Positions 36,720-48,255 of a stretch of 64,000 nucleotides of DNA are shown piece after piece (the first letter of the stretch is position 1; each line of letters begins with the position of its first letter). Under the pieces are notes generated by a model. The model ran no database searches. It saw only the letters and a program-made list of their open reading frames with translations, and was not told the origin of the DNA. The translations under genes were made by a program, and so were the position numbers. Origin of the DNA: Pleurodeles waltl (lineage: Eukaryota > Chordata > Amphibia > Caudata > Salamandridae); contig NC_090448.1 of NCBI RefSeq assembly GCF_031143425.1, forward strand, positions 329,604,177-329,668,176, given 5' to 3'.

Positions 36720-38891
36720 ATTATAAGTACTGTCATCCTTGAACCAGCAGTCTTTGCCCAGAGCAAGAGTCTAAACTACGACAAGATCACTTGACTCGTT
36801 CCAACAAAGCGGTCATCTTAATTGCAGATATACAAATTGATATACTTAAGTAATCCACTCGGTGAGGCAGAGGGAGTGGAAAGCAGTTGCGACCAGACAA
36901 TGAACTCTGAATGAAATATCACTGTAACAAAAAGAATATCCAATGTATGGATTTCATGTGTGTGTCCTTGGGAGACAGAATTAGGCATATAATTTACTGA
37001 CTGCCCTGGATGAACATTTAGCCTAAGAAAGCCACAACATCAGTATGTTCCCAACATAAAACAAGCATTTGCAATGCAATAAGTTTTGTGTTTTCTTGAG
37101 TTAGAGCTACTGGCATTGTAAATTTATAACTGGACTTTTCTAGCCACATAACTTGGTTAACCCTGCCTCATAATTTCCTGCCATATAATTCCAGTGGCCC
37201 TGCATAAAACAAACGCACTTCCATGCACCTTCTTGCTCTATGTGCAGCAAAAAAAGAAAATGTTGCTATTTAGCAGCGTTTAATTGAGCAAAGCTTAATT
37301 GAAGCGCGCAAACGTGCTTAATTGAAGGCAAATATGCGCTTACAAAATACACGATTTCCAATTAAAAACTACAGTCGAACCACGGAACACATAAGAAATT
37401 ATTCTTTAAAAGATAATACATGCATATTATCACAATTCTGTCTTTTAATATTTATGTTTACGTGTTGTTTTACTGGTGTGTCCCATATGGTGTTTGGCTT
37501 CAATTTACAATGTTTAGGTCTGATTCACTCCACAAAGTTTGATAGCATCTGATAACATTGCTGTTGTCTACAGAGCAATCCAGCCAGTCAGTCATTTACA
37601 CTCTTTCATCTGGGTGATGCTGCCCTTTCACAAACACATGCTAATGTTTCTGCTCTATGTTTTTGTTTTTCACGTTAAAAATGTTGTTTCCCCAGCAGTC
37701 TTTTTTACGTAATTTGCTATATTTCACGAAGGACTTTTTCTCATGTTAGTTTTTGCATTTCTAATAAATTATTCTTTATTTTGCACACAGTAAATCAGTG
37801 AGGCAGAAAAAAAACTGATGGCCCTTTAACCCCTTCGCTGCCAGGCCTTTTCCCCCTCCTGTGACGAGCCTTTTTTTGGCTATTTGGGGCAGTTCGCGCT
37901 TAGGCCCTCATAACTTTTTGTTGACATAAGCTACCCACGCCAAATGTGCATTCCTTTTTTCCAACATCCTAGGGATTCTAGAGGTACCCAGACTTTGTGG
38001 GTTCCCCAGAAGGAGGCCAAGAAATTAGCCAAAATACAGTGAAAATTTAGTTTTTTTAAAAAAAATGGGAAAAAGGGGCTGCAGATGAAGGCTTGTGGTT
38101 TTTTCCCTGAAAATGGCATCAACAAAGGGTTTGCGGTGCTAAAATCACCAGCTTCCCAGTTTTCAGGTACAGGCAGACTTGAATCAGAAAACCCAATTTT
38201 TCAACACAATTCTGGGATTTTACTGGGACATACCCCATTTTTATGATTTTTTGTGCTTTCAGTCTCCTTCCAGTGAATGACAGAAATGGGCGTGAAACCA
38301 ATGCTGGATCCCAGAAACCGAAACATTTCTGAAAAGTAGACAAAATTCTGAATTCAGCAAGGGGTAATATGTGTAGATCCTACAAGGGTTTCCTACAGAA
38401 AATAACAACTGAAAAAAAATATATTGAAATTGAGGTGAACATTTTTGTCTCTACGTTTTACTCTAACTTTTTCCTGCAATGTCAGATTTTTTAAAGCAAT
38501 ATACCGTTACGTCTGCTGGACTTTTCTGGTTGCGGGGATATATAAGGCTTGTAGGTTCACCAAGAACTCTAGGTACCCAGAGCCTATAAATGACCTGCAC
38601 CCTGCAGTGGGTTTTCATTCTATACCGGGTATGCAGCAATTCATTTGCTGAAATATAAAGAGTAAAAAATAGCTATCAAGAAAACCTTTGTATTTCCAAA
38701 ATGGGCACAAGAAAGGTGTTGAGGAGCAGTAGTTATTTGCACATCTCTGAATTCCGGGGTGCCCATACTAGCATGTGAATTACAGGGCATTTCTCAAATA
38801 GACGTCTTTTTTACACATTCTCTTATATTTGGAAGGAAAAAATGTAGAGGAAAAAACAAGGGGCAATAACACTTGTTTTACTATTTTATGT

Positions 38892-39815
38892 TCCCCCAAG
38901 TCTCCTGATAAAAATGATACCTCACTTGTGTGGGTAGGCCTAGAGCCCGCGACAGGAAATGCCCCAAAACACAACGTGGACACATCCCATTTTTTGACAG
39001 AAAACAGAGGTGTTTTTTGCAAAGTGCCTACCTGTAGATTTTGGCCTCTAGCTCAGCCAGCACCTAGGGAAACCTACCAAACCTGTGCATTTTTTAAAAC
39101 TAGAGACCTAGGGGAATCCAAGATGGGGTGACTTGTGGGGCTCTGACCAGGTTCTGTTACTCAGAATCCTTTGCAAACCTCAAAATTTGGCTAAAAAAAC
39201 ACATTTTCCTCACATTTCGGTAACAGAAAGTTCTGGAATCTGAGAGGAGCCACAAATGTCCTTCCACCCAGCGTTCCTCCAAGTCTCCCGATACAAATGA
39301 TACCTCACTTGTGTGGGTAGGCCTAGCGCCCACGAAAGGAGATGGCCCAAAACACAACGTGGACACATCACATTTTTTCACAGAAAACAGTGCCTACCTG
39401 TGGATTCTGGCCTCTAGCTCAGCCGGCACCTGGGGAAACCTAGCAAACCAGCACATTTCTGAAAACTAGCCACCTAGGGGAATCTAAGATGGGGTGACTT
39501 GTGGGGCTCTGACCAGGTTCTGTTACCCAGAATCCTTTGCAAACCTCAAAATTTGGCCAAAAAAAAACACTTTTTCCTCTCATTTCGGTGACAGAAAGTC
39601 CTGGAATCTGAGAGGAGCCACAAATGTCCTTCCACGCAGCATCCCCCGAGTCTCCCGATAAAAATGGTACCTCACTTGTGTGGGTGGGCCTAGCGCCCAC
39701 GAAAGGAAATGGCCCAAAACACAATGTGGACACATCACATTTTTTCACAGAAAACAGAGGTGTTTTTTGCAAAGTGCCTACCTGTGGATTTTGGCCTCTA
39801 GCTCAGCCGGCCCTA
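38892..39815 (+). repeat. Three tandem ~370-380 bp units
   Basis: The landmark AAGTCTCCTGATAAAAATGA recurs at about 38897, 39281 and 39649 with small changes, followed each time by CTCACTTGTGTGGGT and TTTTGGCCTCTAGCTCAGCC. The third unit is truncated at about 39815. They are the reverse complement of the units at 7220-8140. Confidence 0.9.
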
Positions 39816-39824
39816 GGGGGGGCA

Positions 39825-40790
39825 GAAATGGCCTAAAATAAATTTGCTTCCCCACTCCCCCCAGGGAGCTCCCCTTGCCTACAGGGTCGCTCCCCTTGCG
39901 TGACGGCGCAAAAAAAAAAAGATCCCTGGCTTCTGCCCCCAAAGCGGCCAGAAATGGCCTAAATACAATTTGCCCCTCCAGGGTCGCTCCCCATCTGTAA
40001 AAAAAAAAAAAAAAAAAAAAAAAATTGGCCCTGGCGCCTAGAGGTTTCTGCCACCCCAGGGGCAGATCGGCCTAATAACAATAGGCCGATCTGCCCCCCC
40101 GGGGGGGGGGGGGGGGGGGGGGGTGCAGAAATGGCCTAAAATAAATTTGCCTGCCTACCCCCCCGGGGAGCGACCCTTGCCTACGGGGTCGCTCCCCTTG
40201 CGTGACGGCGCAAAAAAAAAGATCCCTGGTGCCTAATGGTTTCTGCCCCCCTTGGGGGCAGATTGACCTAAAATCGGCCGATCTGCCCCCAAATCGGGCA
40301 GAAATGGCCTAAATACAATTTGCCCCTCCAGGGGAGCGACCCTTGCCTAAGGGGACGCTCCCCATCTGTAAAACAACAAAAAAAAAAATCCCCGGTGCCA
40401 AGTGGTTTCTGCCCCCCCTTGGGGCAGATCGACCTAATTAAAATAGGCTGATCTGCCCCCGGGGGCAGAAATGGCCTAAAATAAATTTGCCCCCCAGGGG
40501 AACGACCCTTGCCTAAGGGGACGCTCCCCTTACGTGAAATACACGAACAAAAAAAAAACTCCCTAGTGTCTAGTGGTTTCTGTCCCCCTTGGGGGCAGAT
40601 TGGCCTCATAAAAATAGGCCAATCTGCCCCCAAGGGGGGCAGAAATGGCCTAAATATAATTTCCCCCCATATGGGAGCGACCTTTGCCTAAGGGGTCGCT
40701 CCCCACCTCTAAAACAAAAAACAAAACAAAAACAAAACAAAAAAATAAATAATAATTAGCCCTGGTGCCTAGAGGTTTCTGCCCCCCCTG
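39825..40790 (+). repeat. Six ~170-bp GC-rich tandem units
   Basis: Each unit starts GGCAGAAATGGCCTAAA (about 39828, 39949, 40127, 40300, 40466 and 40641). An A-run and a GGTTTCTGCC...GGGGCAGAT palindromic segment follow. Units alternate between two forms, AAATACAATTTGCC and AAATAAATTTGCC, suggesting that a dimer was amplified. A 23-base G run lies at 40101-40123. Confidence 0.85.
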
Positions 40791-40816
40791 CTTTCAATCC
40801 GGCTGCCAAAACGCAG

Positions 40817-41152
40817 AGAGAGACTTCAAAGGGAAGGAAATAACTTTCCTTCCCTTTGAAGCCTCTCTCGGCCTCCCCCACGTGATCGGAAGAGAAATGC
40901 AAAGCATTTCTCTTGCGCGATGGGAGGAGGCCCTGTGACAAACAGCGTGCGATCACGCGCTGACGTCACAGGGGGTGTGGGGGGGTTAGGGGTGGAAGGG
41001 GAAGGGCTTCCCCTTCCATCCCTGCCTTGTGGGGGTGAACCCCACAGAGGGAGCGCTAGCACTCCCTCTGGGCTGTGTGCCCAGGACGTAATGGTTACGT
41101 CTTGGGCACACCAGCACTGTGCCTCAGGACGTAACCATTACGTCCTGGGCAC
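40817..41152. repeat. Array of stacked hairpins at the end of TTAA element 2
   Basis: Stems found: 40817-40868 (24 bp, one mismatch, 4-base loop), 40890-40914 (11 bp, loop AAA), a GGAAGGGGAAG/CTTCCCCTTCC stem near 40997-41020, a GTGGGG/CCCCAC stem near 41029-41045, AGAGGGAG/CTCCCTCT at 41046-41070, 41075-41111 (17 bp, loop TGG) and 41119-41152 (loop CCA). The last two share a GGACGTAA/TTACGTC core. Confidence 0.85.
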
Positions 41153-41564
41153 AGAAGGGGTTAACCAAAATTGTTTGTGCCCTGCATCGGAACACACTAG
41201 CTCAAATTAAGCACTGCAAACATAATAAGTGTGCCTTCTTTAGATCAAGCTGTTACTCTACACAGAAAGCTGATTTCTTTTTCCTTGATAGCTAAGCCAT
41301 AAGCTTAAGGTTTTTAGCTTACGAGACCCACAATTGCCTTGTTGGCATACACAAAAAGTATGATTTTCTAGGTTCAGCTGTCACTTCATGCCACATGCTA
41401 ATAACTGCTGCATATACTTTTACGAATACAAAAGCTGGCTAATTTGAAATTGGGAAGAAACAAATTTTCTGTTGTTTGTGTTGCACTTTCGTTTTGGTTT
41501 TGTTATGACTTTCCCAAGTGTCTCTTTTGATCATACAAATTGCAGTGCTGTAAGCAAGAGAAGA

Positions 41565-41790
41565 AGCTTGGAATTATTATAAGGCAGTGCAGGGGGTTAA
41601 TATGGTTGCGGCAAAGAACGTGTTGTAGGCAGATCACACACTGCATTCAATCTTCAAATGTTAAAATAACTCCGGTGATTAATGTTATTTCTGGAGAAAG
41701 AACATACTTTTTTCTAGTCGAAGCTTTGACTGATTATAAGATAGCGCAGAAGGTTAATGTGCCTGCTGCGAGGAATATGAGCTAGGCACA
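41565..41790 (+). repeat. Two possible tRNA-derived SINE relics
   Basis: Two similar segments, AGGCAGTGCAGGGGGTTAAT (near 41581) and AGATAGCGCAGAAGGTTAAT (near 41739), look like decayed tRNA A-box regions, each followed by CTGCRRCAAAG/CTGCGAGGAA. B-boxes are poor. Confidence 0.3.
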
Positions 41791-41864
41791 TCAGAACTAG
41801 CAACTAATGTAACAAGCCCATACGAAAGGTGATATTTACGGGCTGCTGGCAAGCAGCGGAAGCT

Positions 41865-42829
41865 TCACTGGAAGGACAGATGGGGATTGTTTTTATTAAA
41901 GCTCTTTTCCCCTTCGGAGGTGTTTCTGAAAGCGATTGAAACCATGGGCCGGCTCAGCCTCTTCCCTCCTGAAGCCGGGGGGGATTTTGGTTTGTGCACC
42001 ATTTCTAAGCAGTACCGTAGTACCCCATAGTGAAAAACAAAAACTTGAGCTGCTGAGAATGAAATATTCCAAAAACACAGGCTGATCGGCCATTGAAACC
42101 AAGCCTGTTGTGAGAGGAAGAAAGGGCATAAAAGAGAAATAAGTACAAAACACACCAATGACATGATCAGTAAACAACAAATAAAAAAATGAAAGTAATA
42201 CAGTTTCACATAAGCGAGCCGACGGCCCGCCATGAACATCAGCGTGAAGAGACACAAAAGGAAACAAGTTTGCTTGCAGTCAAACATATTGGCAAAAGTG
42301 CAATTAGCCATGTAACAGGGGCGATAGCCAAGGCGGTAACAAAACCACCTTAAGGAGGGACAAACGTAAAGCAGTTACCAACGCAAAGCAATGATTTTTG
42401 AAAGGCAAGCCCAAGAACGGGTTTATAGTGGTGGGCGTCGTTAAAATCCCAGATACATACCAACACGTCAGTAAAGCAGCCCTTGCACGCTGCTATGCTA
42501 CGCCTAAAAAGGGCCATCAAATTTTAAAGCGAGGGTATCCAACTTCTGTGACAATTCATGCAAGTATTTGGCTCTGCAGACGAATGCTGGTGGGGCTGTG
42601 GAGTGACGGGCACAATGGCTCAGGTGGCCATCTTGCAGCAACAGAAATCCTTTGGATAGAAATAGTGTCGGCAGTAAGATTATAACTTGATCCTTTAATC
42701 CTACTATTTGGGGATACGCACGATTACTCAAAGTACCCATTTACCACCCTAATAGGTAAACTCCTCAGGCACATGCAAATGATGGCAAGGCTTACCATTG
42801 AACACTCCTGGAAAATACCTGCTCCCCTA
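41865..42829. other. No supported gene
   Basis: A 148-codon minus-strand open frame (41865-42311) encodes a hydrophobic sequence without family motifs. It is treated as chance. Nothing else is recognised. Confidence 0.35.
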
Positions 42830-43765
42830 CCCACTATGAGCTGGTACAACTGTGGTCAATATAACATTGCATCCAAAATGCTGCTGCAAGGCTTCTTCTC
42901 TGTCTTCGCCCAAGAGAACGTGTGACTTTATTTCTGCAATTGCTTAACTTGCAACCTATAACTAAAAGGGCAATGTTTAAGGAACTCTGCATTGTCCACA
43001 GAGCCTCCCAAGGAAAAAGGATGACCATACCTACAAGTTATATTTAAGCAATACAAACCACACAGAACACTGCACTCCAGGCCTGCACCACTTATCATAC
43101 CACCTTACCACAAAAAAGCTATAGGAGGCACTGCTTTGTTAGTTCAAGTTGCCAAGCTCTAGAACTCATTACCAGCCAGTATTAAAAGCACTGAGGACCA
43201 TATACACTTCCGTCATCCAGGCAATACTGCCCAGAAAACAGTTGTACTCTTAAGCAGAATCCCCAGCTTACAAACCAGTAATTGCTAACGATTCAACCAA
43301 CAAAATGCTTCTATCCCAAAAGATCTCCCCAGTTCTCTCTCCCTCCAGCTATGCCAGTTCAGGAGCACAACTGCACACAAAATCTCAGACTGGACAACCC
43401 AGTGCAGTAACCAAATATGCACACTGTATCATGTGAAATACCATAAGGGGACCTGCATAGTGGTTTCAAAACGACCAGCATGCTGAAAATCGTAAAACTG
43501 CTCATATGTCTCTTACAGTTCATCATCCAACACACTGGTACCATCTACATCACATAAGACAATAACCACACTTCAATGGTCATCACGCACAATATAGAAC
43601 ACTTCCTACATAGAATAAAAAAATTAAAAAAATAAAAAAAAACACAATTTCAACCAGATACCCTAAATGGTGTAGCGTGCTACTCATGTATGCAAGGGTT
43701 TCGGTGCCCCACACAGGGGCAGTAAGTGCTATATAAATGGTGCAATAAATACAATACAACACAAC
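42830..43765 (+). mobile_element. L2-like LINE fragment with 3' end
   Basis: The plus strand, with stops, reads IQNAAARLLLCLRPRERVTL, then LQLLNLQPITKRAMFKELCI and VHRASQGK, the C-terminal region of L2-type LINE proteins (QNAAAR, then LHWLP-type region with FK.L...H.A..G). The end AGTGCTATATAAATGGTGCA at 43725-43744, followed by ATAAATACAATACAA, is a typical L2 3' terminus. Stops and frame shifts abolish function. Confidence 0.75.
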
Positions 43766-44429
43766 TGTATCAAACAGAATAAACGAATTAAAAAAATAGG
43801 GTTCCACATCACGCATACATTAAAGATGCTAGTTGTCATCATGGAGGCCGAGGCCATGTGCCAGAGGTGTTGCAAAGATCAGGCCTATCCCCTTCAAGCT
43901 CCCATTTCCGATTCTTGTCATCATTCCTTGCTCATGTTCCTTCTTAGGTGTCAGTACCTTCTTATTTTCCTGAATTTATTGGTGTTCTGGTCCCTTACCA
44001 CTATTGTCCTACTACCTGTATACTTCCGAAACTTGAAATTGTTACCAATTGTAGTTCTGAACTGGTTGTATGTAATATGTATCTGTACCACAAAACGTTA
44101 AGTAACGTTTTGAAAAGAAAAAATAAATAAAAAGGAAATGTTGTCATTACTTATTTGTGGGCATCTGAACATTGACTGTAAAACTGTCAGCCAGGACAGA
44201 GGAAACCACATGATAAGGACATTATCACTGAAGGTACACCCCGATCCGGGGGGAATGCTTACCTCACTATTAGGCAGTTTTTCCATGGCCTCAAAAGGAT
44301 ACCTGTGACATCCCAAGCCCAATGGAGATGAACCTAGAAAAGTCCTGTCACTATGAACTGGAAGTATATATTCAAGGTCCTGAGGAATGTAGAGTGAAAA
44401 GAGAATATGATGAAATTGTAATGATGAAA

Positions 44430-46050
44430 TATGCTTCTCCAACTTCCAGGGTCAGGACTTACCAAGTTATATCCGGTTTATATGGTAAAGGAACTAGACA
44501 CACTGATCTCTGTTGATTTTTGTTTTGGCCATGGACCCACTGACAGACAGTTATCAGGCATGGAAGTTGGCATTGCGGCTTCAAGGAGAGTCCATGTTGT
44601 CTATTTATATAAAGGTGACATATTAGTGTATCTGAGGATTGTCCCTAACGACATGGCTGGGTAATGGAAGCTTTGAGAAGGTCGGATGTGTCTGACCTAC
44701 AGGTCAATTGACCCCGTGTGTCCAGATTGGATTACAGCAGAGACAATTTCTTTGCCCACCTTGACCTTTACCCTGAAATGTGAACAGCACACTTTCCACT
44801 ACTTAGGAGCACAAGTTTATCATGACACAATGACATGGCTGATGTCACTGAAGGTAATCTAAGAAGCACAGCGTGGGCTATCAGGGACAGTATAACTTTC
44901 TAGCGGTATCTGATTCTCACCATAATGGGCAGGATAGCGCTGAAAAAATGGTGATTCTGCAATTCAACTTTCAGCATTACCCTCATGATACTGAGCCATA
45001 GAATGTTTTGGGATTTAAATGGCATAGTACTATCCCAACCTTGGAAAAACGGGACACAAAGGATAGTGCTATACAAGAATAGGCCAAGCATGAACTCTTA
45101 TTTTTCAGGATAATTCCAATGGCTGACCAATGGTTTGCAGACACACCCCACTGGACATTCGGTTTTGAGCCAGTAGAACTTCTCTACCCGTGATTGTGTA
45201 TATGTTTTTGAAACCAAGGTTACCCGACGAGGTTCTAATGACTCATATCAGTAATTAAACACTGCTGGGTTTAATAACTCCCTCAGAAGGGTCTTGAGAC
45301 AGTGTACATACCAAGGATCCCTGCTGCTGTATTGACCGGTGATAGGAGTGGTGGTTTGCAAAGATGGGCTGCCTATGGATTGCTGACAGTTTGTTACCTT
45401 TTTTCCTCTGGTACTCTCAGACCCCTTTCGGAACTATCACATAACTATGAGATACTTGGAGGTCCGTTCCTGAATTATGGTGGGCTGGTACAAGCACCAC
45501 ACTCAATCTGGGGAGACGAAGACGTGACTACTGAACCATAGAAACATAATATATTAAAGCTACTACTCTACATCGAGATGGATAGAAGGGAAATAACACA
45601 CATTTATTAAGCACTCGCTATTAAATTTTAAACAGGCTATCTGAACTGAGGGAGACTGGTCTCTGGTCCTGAAAAGTTTCCACAAGGTTTCCAGTAAGGG
45701 AAGATTTAAAATGAAACAATTTAATTTTCTTTATAGAACATGCTTAACCCCCATATCCAAGATAATCCTGATTATTTCACTGAACAGACCCAGATGTGCT
45801 GATTCAGATTTGGATTTCTATCATATTCAAATAGTCAAAAGATGCATTGCGAAGGCCTGGAAGCCACCCAGACTACCATCAGCTGGTTGCACAGGATGCT
45901 TGAGCCACTATGAAAGGAGAAAGTCTCAGATCCGACGTGCACAAAGGAAAGGGTAAAAGGGATACGTTAATTCCAAGGAAGGAGGTATTGTAGTCATTTA
46001 CAATGCTACCAACGATAGCATGCCTCCCTGAATTGTATTTATGGCATGAC
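44430..46050 (+). mobile_element. Degraded L1-like LINE (RT and C-terminal region)
   Basis: In broken plus-strand frames the order is: YKGDILVYLR (a YADD-region relic), FHYLGAQVYHDTM-like, LTIMGRIALKKW (L..LGRI.LIKM in L1), then LQRWAAYGLLTVCYLFSSGT, LRPLSELSHNYEI, and YRTCLTPISKI followed by RCADSDLDFYHI. This matches the L1-type ORF2 C-terminal layout, including the TL..L...G.L.PF.....Y segment and the C..C...DFYH. motif. No intact frame. Confidence 0.65.
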
Positions 46051-47337
46051 CCGATTGGTGATGCACTGCATGGTAATTGTCATCCCCAACTTCGAGATCT
46101 GTTAGTCACCCCACCCTGTCCATCTGATGATTTCACACTAGCACTGAACGATGACCACACTTAGTGGCCTGACCCTGCCTATATCGTATTATTGAAGGAA
46201 TTCTCTATTATTTATCTCCTTGTTACGCTTTCTTTTTTACCCTTTGGCTCTTTGTCTTCTCCTTACTTTAGCCTCAAGGATTACTGACGAAAACAGATAG
46301 TCAACGGGTAGGAACTCCACAGTAATTGTCAAGTCAGCACAATATTAGCCGTTTGCGTGATGCCAAAGCCTTAAAGAGTTCCATGCTTTAACTATACTAT
46401 TTATTGCCCACCAAAAAAAATAACACTTGCTTAGAGAAAAAAATAATTGACATGATGGCATGCATGAGGGATCAATGTTTTTAAATGTTTTAAATGTGCC
46501 TTTAATAAAACTCCTGCGGAAAACTATGAATGGATCAATGGCTGTATTAACTGGAACCCTGAGTTCACGGTAGACACCTCAATGATGTAATCCAAGTCTT
46601 AAAAATATTGCATATGGAAGAAGCATTTCACAGAACAATCACAGAATAACAATCAATCCTACAGCGCCCGAGATGTATACATTAAAGGCCACAACATTAA
46701 AAGCCAAGAGTATATTGTTATGCCACTTTAATGTATTTCTCCCCCAGCTGGCAAGAAATATCAATACATTTTTAACAAGAATCAAACCATAATCAGAAAA
46801 ATGAGAAGAGTGGAAGAGACAAAAGAAAGACAGGGAGTTCCAAAGACTACCCCTTCAATGTAGGTCGTTTCATTGGGTGTCTCACTACATGGGTTATGAA
46901 AAGTACTTTTCTGTATCATTGAGCACGTGGAACCTTTGGGAATGAAGGGAGGTGAGTGGAATAAAGGGAGGTGAGTGGAATTCAGTAGTGTTTCCCTGGA
47001 AAAAAAAGTAGTTTGAAGTCCACGACTGGGAATGGTATCTTACTTTGGATGGAATGTACTCTGAATCAATCATAATTAGGTTTACAATTGATAACATTCA
47101 AGAAGCAGGACTTCATCGTGAAGAACACATTTCAGACCATTATGACTTCAGCATTATGATTATTTGCAACCAAGAAAATTAGTAACAAAAAGAAGAACTG
47201 TTTTAACAAACTGGATAGTACTTAGATCAGTGGGCCAAAATAAATAAAGCTTTGACGCCAATAATTGTCTATCATAACACCACTACTGATTTACAACCAA
47301 ATTAAAATTAGTATTCTTCTAATAGTTACATATTTAC

Positions 47338-47518
47338 CTATAGTCCAAACCAAACTTGCTTCCACTGGTGTTGTCATCTCATCAATGTCATTTCCATACA
47401 GACAAAGTCCCGCCTCGAGCCGCAGACTGTCCCTGGCAGCAAGACCGGACAGTTTAACTTCGGTATTCTTAAGCAGGGCCTCTGCCAGCTGAACGGCTTG
47501 TTTTGCAGGAACAGAAAT
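47338..47518 (-). CDS. amt: AMT, internal coding exon
   Basis: The minus strand reads [20 protein letters not shown], then [20 protein letters not shown] and [20 protein letters not shown], ending with the first base of a Gly codon. [20 protein letters not shown] is the most conserved stretch of AMT and helps to form the folate-binding cavity. Acceptor AACATCAG precedes 47518 and donor G|GTAAAT follows 47338. 181 bp, phase 0 to phase 1, which fits the next exon at 28288. Intact. The preceding exon (expected to end with a CGYTGEDG-like segment) is not in the window. Confidence 0.97.
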
Positions 47519-47744
47519 CTGATGTTAAATAAAATACTTAAATTTTTCACACTGATGGGAAGCACACACCTTTCTTCATATTTTCCAAATACCCTAGAAG
47601 GCTCTATGATGTCAATTTATCTAAAACCAATGTACTGAAAAACTTCTAACCTTGAATCTAAGCAGCTGTAATGAGAATGTGTATTTAAAACACACACATT
47701 TTTGTGTGCACAGCTACATAAGTGTGTATATACATAAATATATG

Positions 47745-47960
47745 GAAAATGTCACTTACCCAGTGTACATCTGTTCGTGGCATGTTGCGCTGCAGATTCA
47801 CATGATGTGCACTGTTCCTGCCATCTAGTGTTGGGCTCGGAGTGTTACAAGTTGTTTTTCTGCAAAGAAGTCTTTTCGAGTCACAGGACCGAGTGACTCC
47901 TCCCTTTCGGCTCCATTGCGCATGGGCGTCAACTCCATCTTAGATTGTTTTCCCCACAGA
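47745..47960 (+). repeat. DIRS A left terminal inverted repeat
   Basis: Starts GAAAATGTCACTTACCCAGT and includes TGTTGGGCTCGGAGTGTTAC and TTTTCGAGTCACAGGACCGA. It is inversely repeated at 54010-54203. The first ~58 bp are also complemented at 48118-48174. Confidence 0.9.
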
Positions 47961-48117
47961 GGGTGAGGTAGGAGTTGTTATAGTAAGGATACTAGAGGTG
48001 CCCATGCAATGGAGTAAATGTGTATGTACATAGCGTGTAGTAAAGTAAAAATTATTTACATATTTACAATTTTAATGCAACTAAAACAGCTACAGGCTCC
48101 CGGGGAGGTGGGAGGGC

Positions 48118-48221
48118 GCATGTGAATCTGCAGCGCAACATGCCACAAACAGATGTACACTGGGTAAGTGACATTATCCGTTCGATGGCATGTGTAGCTG
48201 CAGATTCACATGCTGAGCATA
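48118..48221. repeat. DIRS A internal complementary region
   Basis: 48118-48174 is the reverse complement of the left end (GTACACTGGGTAAGTGACAT). 48180-48215 (GTTCGATGGCATGTGTAGCT...) is the inverse of the right terminus 54168-54203. The junction thus records the two ends placed head to tail. Confidence 0.9.
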
Positions 48222-48255
48222 AACTACAAAGCAGTGATCTCCACAAAAGCGGTGG

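Larger units (their letters stand above)
37826..41164 (+). mobile_element. 3.3 kb non-autonomous TTAA (piggyBac-like) element
   Basis: TTAA at 37826-37829 and 41161-41164. Internal ends are CCCCTTCGCTGCCAGG (from 37830) and, read inward on the minus strand, CCCCTTCTGTGCCCAGG (from 41160), an inverted repeat of about 16 bp with few mismatches. There is no transposase frame. Contents in order: AT-rich left part, three ~370-bp direct repeats, six ~170-bp GC-rich units, then a hairpin array at the right end. TTAA targets and a CCC(Y)-type terminus are characteristic of piggyBac. The element lies in an AMT intron. Confidence 0.8.
28289..47337 (-). other. amt: AMT ~19 kb intron filled with repeats
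   Basis: The gap between two phase-compatible AMT exons. It holds a 355-bp duplication, L2- and L1-like LINE fragments, an LTR-like unit and a 3.3 kb TTAA element (each listed separately). The unassigned parts, 29531-31224, 32461-35877, 36720-37825 and 46051-47337, show no exon or repeat I can name. In human this intron is very short (from memory), so the size reflects genome expansion. Confidence 0.85.

Noticed and set aside
41865..42311. 148-codon minus-strand open frame with hydrophobic segments
   Set aside because: No family motif, no splice or expression context, and composition explained by T-rich DNA. Treated as chance.
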